A stretch of DNA of 64,000 nt from Streptomyces calvus (lineage in GTDB: Bacteria > Actinomycetota > Actinomycetes > Streptomycetales > Streptomycetaceae), in NCBI RefSeq assembly GCF_006782915.1, contig NZ_VCNP01000017.1, positions 62,001 to 126,000 of the forward strand, written 5' to 3'. Every line of letters starts with the position of its first letter. Position 1 is the first letter of the stretch. Positions 17,576 through 25,351 of the stretch are shown in pieces. Made by a program: the position numbers and the translations under genes. The notes under the pieces are model-generated. The model made no database searches. It was not told the DNA's origin and saw nothing but the letters and a program-made list of their open reading frames with translations.

Positions 17576-18745
17576 TCAGAACTGGGCGGCGTGGACGTCC
17601 GGAGCCGACGGGTCCTCGGACTCCGAGGCGTCCTCGAAGGCCGACACGTCCTCGGTGTCGGCGGGATCCTCGGGGTCCTGGACGTAGCGCAGGACGCCCC
17701 ACATGGCGTGCTCGTCGGTGTGCGAGGCGCCGTCGCTTCCGCACGCCTCCAGCTCCGTGCGCAGGGCGGCGGTGTCGATGCCCGCCCCGATGAGCACGAG
17801 CTGCGTGAGCCGCTCCTCGCCGGCCGGCCAGGGCTCCGGGTAGAACCGCAGGAACCGGCCCACCGCATGCACGGCGTACCGGTTGCGGACGTCGTACGGC
17901 CCGAAGTCGACATAGCCCTTGATCCGGTAGAGCCCGGCGGGCCGGCTGTCCAGGAACCGCATCAGCCGGCGCGGGTCCGACGGACGCCTGGAGACGAAGG
18001 AGAGACTGTCGTACGCGGCGTGCAGATGCCCGCCGTGACCGTCCGCCGGATTCTCCGCATTCTCCGCGGTCTCCGCGTTCTCCGAGTGGTCGTGGTCGTG
18101 CAGGTCGTCGAACGACAACTGCCCGATGCGCTCCTCGCTCGGCCGGCAGTCGAAGAGCAGCTCCGGGTCGATCCGGCCGTACGAGGCGGGCACCACGGCC
18201 GCACGGTCCACGAGCGACCGGACCAGGCCCAGTACGCGCCCGGCGTCCGCCGCCCGGTCCAGTTTGTTGACGACCACCAGGTCGGCGAGGCCGAGGTGCC
18301 GGTCGATCTCCGGGTGCCGGGCCCGGGTGGCGTCGAACTCGGCGGCGTCCACCACCTCGACGAGCCCGCCGTACACGATCCCCGGGTGCTCGCTGGCGAG
18401 CAGCATGCGTACGAGTTCCTGCGGTTCGGCCAGTCCGCTGGCCTCGATGACGATGACGTCGATCCCGGCGGAGGGCCTGGCGAGCCGTTCGAGGTACACG
18501 TCCAGTTCGCTGCTGTCGACGGCGCAGCACAGACAGCCGTTGCCGAGCGACACGGTCGAGTCGCCGAGGGCACCCGCCACCGCCATGGCGTCGATCTCGA
18601 TGGCTCCGAAGTCGTTGACGATCGCACCGATGCGGCTGCCGCCGCTGCGGTGGAGGAGATGGTTGAGCAGGGTGGTCTTCCCCGAGCCGAGAAATCCGGC
18701 CAGGACCACCACCGGAATCTGCCGTCCGCTGCTCCGCTCCGACAC
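17576..18745 (-). CDS. CobW/COG0523 family GTPase (metallochaperone-like)
   Basis: This 389-residue G3E-family GTPase has a Walker A GFLGSGKTT at ~16-24, metal-binding CxCC in GNGCLCCAV, EASGLAEP, and the guanine-specificity motif NKLD. A His-rich HDHDHSE segment lies mid-protein, and a CobW_C domain follows. The last ~45 residues are acidic (Glu/Asp/Ser/Pro). Members insert or deliver Zn, Co, Ni or Fe; the metal here is not predictable. The GTG at 18745, with AGAGGGG upstream, removes a low-complexity extension encoded by repeats. No Zur-like site was seen. Confidence 0.88.
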   Translation of the reverse strand: MSERSSGRQIPVVVLAGFLGSGKTTLLNHLLHRSGGSRIGAIVNDFGAIEIDAMAVAGALGDSTVSLGNGCLCCAVDSSELDVYLERLARPSAGIDVIVIEASGLAEPQELVRMLLASEHPGIVYGGLVEVVDAAEFDATRARHPEIDRHLGLADLVVVNKLDRAADAGRVLGLVRSLVDRAAVVPASYGRIDPELLFDCRPSEERIGQLSFDDLHDHDHSENAETAENAENPADGHGGHLHAAYDSLSFVSRRPSDPRRLMRFLDSRPAGLYRIKGYVDFGPYDVRNRYAVHAVGRFLRFYPEPWPAGEERLTQLVLIGAGIDTAALRTELEACGSDGASHTDEHAMWGVLRYVQDPEDPADTEDVSAFEDASESEDPSAPDVHAAQF

Positions 18746-19065
18746 GCGACCCCTCTCACACCTGTGCGCACACCGGCCCACTCGCGGCGTGCGCACCGAA
18801 GACTGACTGACGCACCAGGATACGAGCGACCGGAACGACGGTCGGAGTGAACGCGGCCCTGGGCGGCATCCGTGCGGCAGCCGTTGGGCGAGGCGCCGAC
18901 CTGTGCGGACCTGCGCGGACCTGCGCCCGCCGGCCCCGTCGGCAGGCGGTCCGCAGGTGGTCGGCAGGTGGTCGGCAGGCGGTCGGCAGGCGGTCGGCAG
19001 GCGCAAGAACCACGGAAGGCCCCGAGGAATCGTCCGGCGGACCGCTCCAGGGGCCTTCGCTCCGG
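18746..19065. other. Intergenic region between the citrate synthase and CobW genes
   Basis: These 320 bases contain no supported gene. They hold two tandem-repeat arrays (18901-18930 and 18938-19003). The promoter of the CobW gene presumably lies at the low-coordinate end. Confidence 0.6.
18901..19003. repeat. Two adjacent short tandem arrays (10 bp x 3 and 11 bp x 6)
   Basis: CTGTGCGGAC, CTGCGCGGAC and CTGCGCCCGC form a period-10 array at 18901-18930. From 18938 to 19003 a period-11 unit, GTCGGCAGGCG, occurs six times, with variants GTCCGCAGGTG and GTCGGCAGGTG in copies 2 and 3. Confidence 0.92.
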
Positions 19066-20232
19066 TCAGGCGACGTCCGGCACCGCCACCGGGGCTCCCT
19101 CGCCGACGTACCGGGCCACCGGCCTGATGATCTTCGAGTCCTGCGCCTGTTCCAGGATGTTGGCGCTCCATCCGACCGCGCGCGCCGCCGCGAACGTCGG
19201 CGTGAACATCTCCCGCGGCACGCCGCACAGTTCCATGACGACACCGGCGTAGTACTCCACGTTGGTGTGCAGCTCACGGCCCGGCTTCAGCTCCGCCAGG
19301 ATCGCCTCCACCCGCCGCTCGACCTCCACGGCGAAGGCGACCCGGGGCCCGCCGAACCGCTGGGCCACCTCGCGGAGCATCCGTGACCGGGGGTCCTCCG
19401 TGCGGTAGACCGCATGCCCGAAGCCCATGATCCGCTCGCCCGCGAGGACGTGCTCACGGACCCAGGAGTCGATGCGCTCCGGTGTCCCGATCGCGTCGAG
19501 CGTGTCCAGTGCCCGGCTCGGGGCGCCGCCGTGCAGCGGACCCGACAACGCGGCCACGGCCCCGGCCAGGCACGCCGCCACGTCCGCCCCCGTCGACGCG
19601 ATGACCCGCGCCGTGAACGTGGACGCGTTGAAACCGTGGTCAATGGTGGAGATCAGGTACTGCTCGATCGCCCGCACCCGCTCGGCGTCCGGCTCCGTCC
19701 CCGTCAACATGTACAGGTAGTTCGCCGCGTACGACAGGTCCTCGCGCGGCTCGACCGGCTCCAGCCCCTGGCCCAGCCGGTACAGCGCCGTGAGCAGCGT
19801 GGGTACGGCCGCGGTCGCCTCCAGGGTGTCCCGGGTGCGCCGGTCGGCGTCGATGTCGTACACGGGCCGGAAGCCCTTGGCCGCACCGAGCAGGGACAAC
19901 GCCGTGCGCATGCCGGCGAGCGGGCCCGAGCGTCCGCCGGCCGCCGCCACGGCGGGCAGCGCGTCCCGCACCTCTCCGGGCAGCCCGCGCAGCGCCGCGG
20001 TCTCGGCGGCGAACGCCGCGGCGCGGCGGGCGTCCGGCAGTTCGCCCTGGACCAGCAGGTGCCACACGTCCTCGAAGCCGCGCGACCGGGCGAGGTCGAC
20101 GGCCGAGTACTGGCGGTAGTGGTAAAAGCCCTCGGCTCCCCGGACGTCACCGATCCGGGTGTCGGCGACGACGACGCCGGCCAGCCCTCGCGGCACCTCG
20201 ATCCGAGCGGCTCCAGCCCCATTGACAGTCAT
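19066..20232 (-). CDS. Citrate synthase (citrate synthase 2 type)
   Basis: This protein of 388 residues condenses oxaloacetate with an acyl-CoA, probably acetyl-CoA. Active-site segments are GPLHGGAP (His), FGHAVYR (His) and TNVEYYAG, where most citrate synthases have Asp and this one has Glu. GAGGAGG stands five bases before the ATG at 20232, settling the start. It is divergent from a second citrate synthase that carries a DNA-binding domain, across an AT-rich spacer full of TTGA/TCAA inverted repeats. A 2-methylcitrate synthase role cannot be excluded. Confidence 0.88.
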   Translation of the reverse strand: MTVNGAGAARIEVPRGLAGVVVADTRIGDVRGAEGFYHYRQYSAVDLARSRGFEDVWHLLVQGELPDARRAAAFAAETAALRGLPGEVRDALPAVAAAGGRSGPLAGMRTALSLLGAAKGFRPVYDIDADRRTRDTLEATAAVPTLLTALYRLGQGLEPVEPREDLSYAANYLYMLTGTEPDAERVRAIEQYLISTIDHGFNASTFTARVIASTGADVAACLAGAVAALSGPLHGGAPSRALDTLDAIGTPERIDSWVREHVLAGERIMGFGHAVYRTEDPRSRMLREVAQRFGGPRVAFAVEVERRVEAILAELKPGRELHTNVEYYAGVVMELCGVPREMFTPTFAAARAVGWSANILEQAQDSKIIRPVARYVGEGAPVAVPDVA

Positions 20233-20267
20233 GATGTCCTCCTCGAACTTGATTCGACTGTCCATCG

Positions 20268-20310
20268 TTGACCATCAAGCTGTCAATATTGATTTAATTG
20301 ATTGAATCAA
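20268..20310. promoter_or_regulatory. Operator cluster between divergent citrate synthase genes
   Basis: An unusually AT-rich patch has three inverted repeats in a row: TTGA-CCA-TCAA (20268-20278), the palindrome TCAATATTGA (20283-20292), and TTGATT-G-AATCAA (20298-20310). It lies between the two starts at 20232 and 20351. The likely binder is the helix-turn-helix domain of the citrate synthase encoded next door; that is inference. Confidence 0.6.
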
Positions 20311-20350
20311 CGCTTCGGTCGGTGCGAGGCAGGACGGATACCGTGACCCC

Positions 20351-21742
20351 ATGCGCGATCAAGACCCCTCCCCCGTCGGCCCGGAACGGCGCCTGAGCAC
20401 CAGGGAGGCCGCCGAGTTGCTCGGCGTGAAGCCGGAGACCGTGTACGCGTACGTGAGCCGGGGCCTGCTCGGCAGCCGACGGACGCCCGGCGGCCGCGGA
20501 AGCACCTTCGACGCCGCGGAGGTGGAGGCACTCGCGCGCCGCAACAGGCGCGGGGCAGCCGGCAGTTCGGCCGACGCGGGCCGTCCGGCCGGTGACGGCA
20601 GCTTCGGAGGCGGTGAGAGCTCCGGCGGATCGGTCGGCACCGGCGGATCGGTCGGCTCCGGCGGCTCCGGCGGACTCGGTGGCGAGTTGTCCGTACGGAC
20701 CCGTCTCACCCTGATCGGCAGCGACCGGTACTACTTCCGGGGCGTGGACGCCGTCGACCTCGCCACCCGGCACACCTACGAGGAGGTCGCCGAGTGGCTG
20801 TGGACGGCCCGGCTCCGCCCCGGTGCCGAGTTCGTGGCGCCCGACGCGCCCGTCGCCGTGGCCCGGCGCGCGGTCGACGCCCTGCCCGAACACGCCACGC
20901 CCACCGACCGCCTGCGGGTCGCGGCCATCGCCGCCGCCACGGCGGACCCGCTGCGTTTCGACCTCTCCGAGGAGGCGGTGCTCGGCACGGCCCGCACGCT
21001 CATCCCGACCCTCGTCGCCGCCCTCCCGCCGGTGGTGCCGGGCCGGCACCGCGACACCGGCCCGCTGGCCCACCGGCTCTGGAACCGCCTCACCGGCCGG
21101 GAGGCCGACGAGGCGTACCTGCGCGTCCTCGACACGGCCCTCGGGCTGCTCGTCGACCACGACCTGGCCGCCTCCACGCTCGCCGTCCGCGTCGCCGCGT
21201 CCGCACGCGCGCACGTCTACGCGGCCGTCTCGGCGGGCCTGGGCGTGCTGGAGGGACCGCTGCACGGCGCGGCCAGCGGCCTGGCGCACAAGCTGCTGCT
21301 GGAGGTGCTCGACCAGGGCGACGCCGCTCCCGTGATCGCCGACGAGCTGCGGGCCGGCCGCCGCATCCCGGGACTCGGCCACCGCCTCTACTCCGGCGAG
21401 GACCCCCGCGCGCGGGCCCTGTTCACCCTGCTGGACGAGGTCCCGCAGGCCGCGCCCGCCCTGGCCGCCGCCCGCGACATCGTGGCCACCGCCGCCCGCG
21501 ACACTCCTCTGCACGCCAACGTCGACCTGGCCCTCGCCGTCCTCACCGCCTCCTCCGGCATGCCGGCCGGCGCGGGCGAGACGATCTTCGCCGTCGCCCG
21601 TACGGCCGGATGGATCGCCCATGCGCTGGAGGAGTACGGCGAGCGCCCGCTGCGCATGCGCCCCAGCGGTCAGTACACGGGGCCGCGACCGCCCCGTCCG
21701 CTGCCCGAGCCACACACGGGTGGGCCGACACGCCACGGATGA
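20351..21742 (+). CDS. Citrate synthase with N-terminal helix-turn-helix
   Basis: This protein of 463 residues opens with an excisionase/MerR-like helix-turn-helix (~14-62: LSTREAAELLGVKPETVYAYV, then SRRTPGGRGSTF), a Gly/Ser-rich linker (~75-110), and a citrate synthase domain from ~115. Active-site segments are GPLHGAAS, GLGHRLY and ANVDLALA (Asp retained). Such fusions are known in actinobacteria, but whether they are enzymes, regulators or both is unclear. Divergence from a second citrate synthase with palindromes in between suggests that it regulates the pair. No strong ribosome site precedes the ATG. Confidence 0.88.
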   Translation: MRDQDPSPVGPERRLSTREAAELLGVKPETVYAYVSRGLLGSRRTPGGRGSTFDAAEVEALARRNRRGAAGSSADAGRPAGDGSFGGGESSGGSVGTGGSVGSGGSGGLGGELSVRTRLTLIGSDRYYFRGVDAVDLATRHTYEEVAEWLWTARLRPGAEFVAPDAPVAVARRAVDALPEHATPTDRLRVAAIAAATADPLRFDLSEEAVLGTARTLIPTLVAALPPVVPGRHRDTGPLAHRLWNRLTGREADEAYLRVLDTALGLLVDHDLAASTLAVRVAASARAHVYAAVSAGLGVLEGPLHGAASGLAHKLLLEVLDQGDAAPVIADELRAGRRIPGLGHRLYSGEDPRARALFTLLDEVPQAAPALAAARDIVATAARDTPLHANVDLALAVLTASSGMPAGAGETIFAVARTAGWIAHALEEYGERPLRMRPSGQYTGPRPPRPLPEPHTGGPTRHG

Positions 21743-21747
21743 CCAAG

Positions 21748-21766
21748 TCAGGTTAGGCTCACCTCT
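21748..21766 (+). promoter_or_regulatory. Iron box (DmdR/IdeR/DtxR type)
   Basis: TCAGGTTAGGCTCACCTCT matches the actinobacterial iron-box pattern TTAGGTTAGGCTAACCTAA at most positions, including the core AGGTTAGGCT-ACCT. It ends on the base before the GTG start at 21767, so the repressor would block the start region of this gene when iron is sufficient. Confidence 0.88.
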
Positions 21767-22705
21767 GTGAGTACGTGCTCAACCGTCTCCCGCTCGCTCG
21801 ACGAGCCGATCGCGGGAACCGCGGCCACCGCAAGCACCTGGCTGCTGCTGGAGCAGCCCGGCCCCTGGGGTGCCAAGGCGCTCACCTCGAGCCACCTCGA
21901 CCCGGCACTGGGCCGCGCCCTGGAGGCGGCCGCCGAGGACACCGGGGTGCGCGTCGTGCTCATACGCCGTCCCGGGCGGCACGCGGACTGCCGGATGCCC
22001 GCCACGCGGCGGGTGTACGTGGCCCACACGGTCCCGGGCAACGTGTGGCTGCACGCCGCCACGACCGCCGACCCCCGGCGCCTGCTCGACCTCGACTTCG
22101 CGGCGCTCGGCCGGGGCGAGCCCGAGTCGTTCGACAGGGCACTCGGCGGACGGCCCCACGACGGCGACCCGCTCGCCCTCGTCTGCACCAACGGCAAACG
22201 CGACCGCTGCTGCGCGCTGCTCGGCCGGCCCCTCGCCGCCGAACTGGCCGCCTCCGCGGTGGAGGGCGTCTGGGAGGTCACCCACCTGGGCGGTCACCGC
22301 TTCTCCCCCACCGTGCTGGTGCTGCCGTACGGCTACGCCTACGGCCGGGCGGAGGCGCACCTCGTCAAGGAGGTGCTGCACAGCGCGCGGGAGGGCCGGA
22401 TCGTCGTGGAGGGTTGCCGTGGCGGTTCCGCGTGGGAGCGGCCGGGCCAGAGCGCCGAACTGGCCGTCCGGCGCGCGGTGGGCGAGTACGCCGCGCAGGC
22501 GCTGAGCGTCGTACGGACCGACGGCGCGGCTCCCCGCTGGGAAGTGACCGTCGCCCACGCCGACGGGCGGCGGTGGCTGGTGGAGGTCGCGCAGGGCGCG
22601 TCCCTTCCGCCCCGGCCGGAGAGCTGCGGATCGGTCCTCGGCTCACCCGCGCGGATGGACGTGGTGGCGGTCCGCGAGGCCGCCATGACGGCACTGGCGA
22701 GCTGA
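21767..22705 (+). CDS. Sucrase/ferredoxin-like (Apd1-type) Fe-S protein
   Basis: This Suc_Fer-like protein of 312 residues has a thioredoxin-like ferredoxin fold. The Cys-rich CTNGKRDRCCALLGRPLA and the later THLGGHRFSPTVLVLPYGYAYGR are the family signature. Apd1-type proteins bind a 2Fe-2S cluster through Cys and His; the exact ligands here are not proven. The GTG start directly abuts an iron box, and no ribosome site fits between them, so a leaderless or nearly leaderless mRNA is likely. Iron-starvation induction and a redox role in iron or siderophore handling are inferred. Confidence 0.85.
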   Translation: MSTCSTVSRSLDEPIAGTAATASTWLLLEQPGPWGAKALTSSHLDPALGRALEAAAEDTGVRVVLIRRPGRHADCRMPATRRVYVAHTVPGNVWLHAATTADPRRLLDLDFAALGRGEPESFDRALGGRPHDGDPLALVCTNGKRDRCCALLGRPLAAELAASAVEGVWEVTHLGGHRFSPTVLVLPYGYAYGRAEAHLVKEVLHSAREGRIVVEGCRGGSAWERPGQSAELAVRRAVGEYAAQALSVVRTDGAAPRWEVTVAHADGRRWLVEVAQGASLPPRPESCGSVLGSPARMDVVAVREAAMTALAS

Positions 22706-22720
22706 CACCTCACGACCACG

Positions 22721-22749
22721 GGCGGGCCGGGCAGCACCAGCGGCCCGCC
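22721..22749 (+). terminator. Hairpin terminator after the Suc/Fer-like gene
   Basis: GGCGGGCCG (22721-22729) pairs with CGGCCCGCC (22741-22749) across an 11-base loop, 16 bases after the stop codon. Confidence 0.75.
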
Positions 22750-22895
22750 GCGAACCGCCGGCCGGGCAGGCGCACCCCCACCCGCCCGCCCGCGCGACGT
22801 GCCCGCCCGTCCCGGCAGCCTCCGCCCGCGCACGCCCCGGCGCGCGAGATCCCCGCCACACCCCTGCGGCGCCCCGCGCCCGCCCACGTACCGTC

Positions 22896-24593
22896 ATGAG
22901 TATGAGCTCCACTGCCCCCGCACGCCGCCTGCGCCTCGGCCTGCCGCGGCGGGTGTTCTCGCAGGTCCTGCTGATGCAGCTGGCGATCGCCGCGGGAGTC
23001 GCCGTGCTCGCCACCGGGCTGTTCCTGGCGCCGCTCGGCGACCAGCTGGACGACCAGGCGATGCGCCGCGCCCTCGCGATCGCCCAGACCACCGCACAGC
23101 AGCCGCAGATCGCCCACGACCTCAGCAGCACGGCACCGACGCCGGACGGGCCCGTGCAGCGGGACGCGGAGCGGATCCGCGAGGCCACCGGTGCCGAGTA
23201 CATCGTGGTGCTGGACCGGCGGGGCGTGCGCTGGTCGCACACCGATCCGCAGCGGATCGGCGGGAAGGTCTCGACGGACCCCGGGGAGGCACTGGCCGGG
23301 CACGAGGTCATGGAGATCGACGAGGGCACCCTCGGCCGCTCCGCGCGGGGCAAGGTACCGCTGCGTGACCACGACGGCGAGATCGTCGGCGCGGTCTCGG
23401 TCGGCATCGCCTACGACAGTGTCCGCGCCCGGCTGATCCACGCGATCCCCGGCCTGTTCGCCTACGCCGGCGGTGCGCTGGCCGTCGGCGCGCTCGCGGC
23501 CTGGCTGATCTCCCGGCGCGTCCAGCGGCAGACCCGCGACCTGGCCTTCTCGGACATCGCGGCGCTGCTCGCGGAGCGCGAGGCGATGCTGCACGGTATC
23601 CGGGAGGGCGTCGTCGCGCTGGACCGGACCGGCCGCATCCGCCTCCTCAACGACGAGGCGCAGCGGCTGCTGGGGCTGGGCGAGGAGGCCGTCGGGCGCT
23701 CCCCGGACGAGGCGCTCGGCGCGGGACGCACCGCCGATGTGCTGGCCGGGCGGGTGGCCGGGACGGACCTGCTCACCGTCCGCGGTCCGCGTGTCCTGGT
23801 CGCCAACCGCATGCCGACCGACGACGGCGGCGCCGTGGCGACGCTGCGCGACCGTACGGAGCTGGACCGGCTCGGTCGGGAACTGGACTCCACCCGCGGA
23901 CTCATCGACGCGCTGCGCGCGCAGGACCACGAGCACGCGAACCGCATGCACACGCTGCTGGGACTGCTTGAGCTCGAGCTGTACGACGACGCCGTGGAGT
24001 TCGTCGGCGAGGTCGTCGGCGACCACCGGGCCACGTCCGAGCAGGTCACCGAGAAGATCCGGGATCCGCTGCTCGCGGCGCTCCTGGTGGGCAAGGCGAC
24101 CGTCGCGGCGGAACGCGGCGTCGCGCTGTGGGTGTCGGACCGGACCCGGCTGCCGGACCGGTTGATCGATCCCCGGGGTCTCGTCACCGTCGTCGGGAAC
24201 CTGGTGGACAACGCCGTGGACGCCGTCGCCGGGACACCGCACGCGCGCGTGGAGGTCGAGGCGCGCGCCGAGGGGCGTACGGCAGTGCTCGTGGTGCGTG
24301 ACACCGGTCCCGGAATTCCGCCGGAACAGCGCGAGTTGATCTTCACGGAGGGCTGGTCCACCAAGGAGTCGCCGGCGCATCGCGAGCGGGGCATCGGGCT
24401 GCCCCTGGTGCGGCGGCTCGCCGAGCGGCAGGGAGGCAGCGCGAAGGTGGGCGAGGCGCCGGGCGGCGGGGCGGAGTTCACGGTGGTCCTGCCCGAGGCG
24501 CTGACCGAGCCCGGCGCGCAGCCTACGCTCACCGGTGCGCCCGTCGCGGCTGCCGACGAGGAGCCGAGGACCGTCAAGGAGGAGTCGCGATGA
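22896..24593 (+). CDS. Sensor histidine kinase, CitA/DcuS family
   Basis: This membrane sensor kinase of 565 residues has a first transmembrane helix at ~25-48 (QLAIAAGVAVLATGLFL), an extracytoplasmic PAS/Cache-type domain (~50-175, with VLDRRGVRWSH and GRSARGKVPL), a second helix at ~188-207, a cytoplasmic PAS domain (~225-330), a DHEHANRMH phosphoacceptor segment, and an HATPase domain with GNLVDNAVDAV, DTGPGIP and GIGLPLV. Family members sense citrate or C4-dicarboxylates. The stop overlaps the regulator start by four bases (ATGA). A second ATG two codons in (22902) is possible. Confidence 0.93.
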   Translation: MSMSSTAPARRLRLGLPRRVFSQVLLMQLAIAAGVAVLATGLFLAPLGDQLDDQAMRRALAIAQTTAQQPQIAHDLSSTAPTPDGPVQRDAERIREATGAEYIVVLDRRGVRWSHTDPQRIGGKVSTDPGEALAGHEVMEIDEGTLGRSARGKVPLRDHDGEIVGAVSVGIAYDSVRARLIHAIPGLFAYAGGALAVGALAAWLISRRVQRQTRDLAFSDIAALLAEREAMLHGIREGVVALDRTGRIRLLNDEAQRLLGLGEEAVGRSPDEALGAGRTADVLAGRVAGTDLLTVRGPRVLVANRMPTDDGGAVATLRDRTELDRLGRELDSTRGLIDALRAQDHEHANRMHTLLGLLELELYDDAVEFVGEVVGDHRATSEQVTEKIRDPLLAALLVGKATVAAERGVALWVSDRTRLPDRLIDPRGLVTVVGNLVDNAVDAVAGTPHARVEVEARAEGRTAVLVVRDTGPGIPPEQRELIFTEGWSTKESPAHRERGIGLPLVRRLAERQGGSAKVGEAPGGGAEFTVVLPEALTEPGAQPTLTGAPVAAADEEPRTVKEESR

Positions 24594-25270
24594 TCGAGGT
24601 CCTGGTCGTGGACGACGACGTGCGGGTCGCGCGGGTGAACGCCGCCTACGTCGAGAAGGTGCCCGGCTTCCACGTCGCGGCGGAGGCGCACAACGCGGCC
24701 GAGGCGCTCGGCTGCCTGGAGCGGCTGCCCCGGCTGGATCTCGTGCTGATGGACCACTACCTGCCGGACGAGACGGGCCTCGAGGTCGTCCAGGAGATGC
24801 GGCGGCGCGGCCACCAGACCGACGTGATCATGGTGACGGCGGCGCGCGACGTGTCCACCGTGCAGGCGGCGATGCGGCACGGCGCCCTGCAGTACCTGGT
24901 CAAGCCGTTCGCCTTCGCCGGCCTGCGGGTCAAGCTGGAGGCGTACGCGGAGCTGCGGCGCGCCCTCGACGGCGGCGGCGAGGCGGAGCAGGCGGAGGTG
25001 GACCGCCTCTTCGGTGTCCTGTCGGCGTCGGCCGAACCGCAACTGCCCAAGGGCCACTCCCCCACCACCGCGGAACTCGTACGGCAGTCCCTGATGAACG
25101 CCGACGGCCCGCTGTCGGCCCAGGAGATCGCCGAACGCACCGGGGTGAGCCGCCAGACCGCCCAGCGCTATCTGAAGCTCCTGGAGCGCACGGGACGGGC
25201 CACGCTGACCCTGAAGTACGGCGACGCGGGCCGCCCGGAGCACCGTTATGTGTGGGCGACCCGCGTCTGA
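24590..25270 (+). CDS. Response regulator, CitB/DcuR family
   Basis: This protein of 226 residues has a receiver domain (~1-120) with acidic VDDD at 7-10, phospho-acceptor Asp55 in LVLMDHYLPD, Thr in VTAAR and Lys in VKPF, followed by a C-terminal helix-turn-helix (SAQEIAERTGVSRQTAQRYLKLLE). Translational coupling to the kinase is shown by the ATGA overlap at 24590-24593. The convergent symporter operon next door is the obvious target candidate. Confidence 0.93.
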   Translation: MIEVLVVDDDVRVARVNAAYVEKVPGFHVAAEAHNAAEALGCLERLPRLDLVLMDHYLPDETGLEVVQEMRRRGHQTDVIMVTAARDVSTVQAAMRHGALQYLVKPFAFAGLRVKLEAYAELRRALDGGGEAEQAEVDRLFGVLSASAEPQLPKGHSPTTAELVRQSLMNADGPLSAQEIAERTGVSRQTAQRYLKLLERTGRATLTLKYGDAGRPEHRYVWATRV

Positions 25271-25307
25271 GGGCACGGCCCATGGGGGCGGGGGAGGAAC
25301 CGTGCCC
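25271..25307. terminator. Hairpin between convergent response regulator and symporter genes
   Basis: GGGCACGG (25271-25278) pairs with CCGTGCCC (25300-25307), beginning directly after the response-regulator stop codon. Confidence 0.65.
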
Positions 25308-25351
25308 CCCACCCGTACGGATGTCGGCGCGGACCGTCTCCGCCGGTCGCG

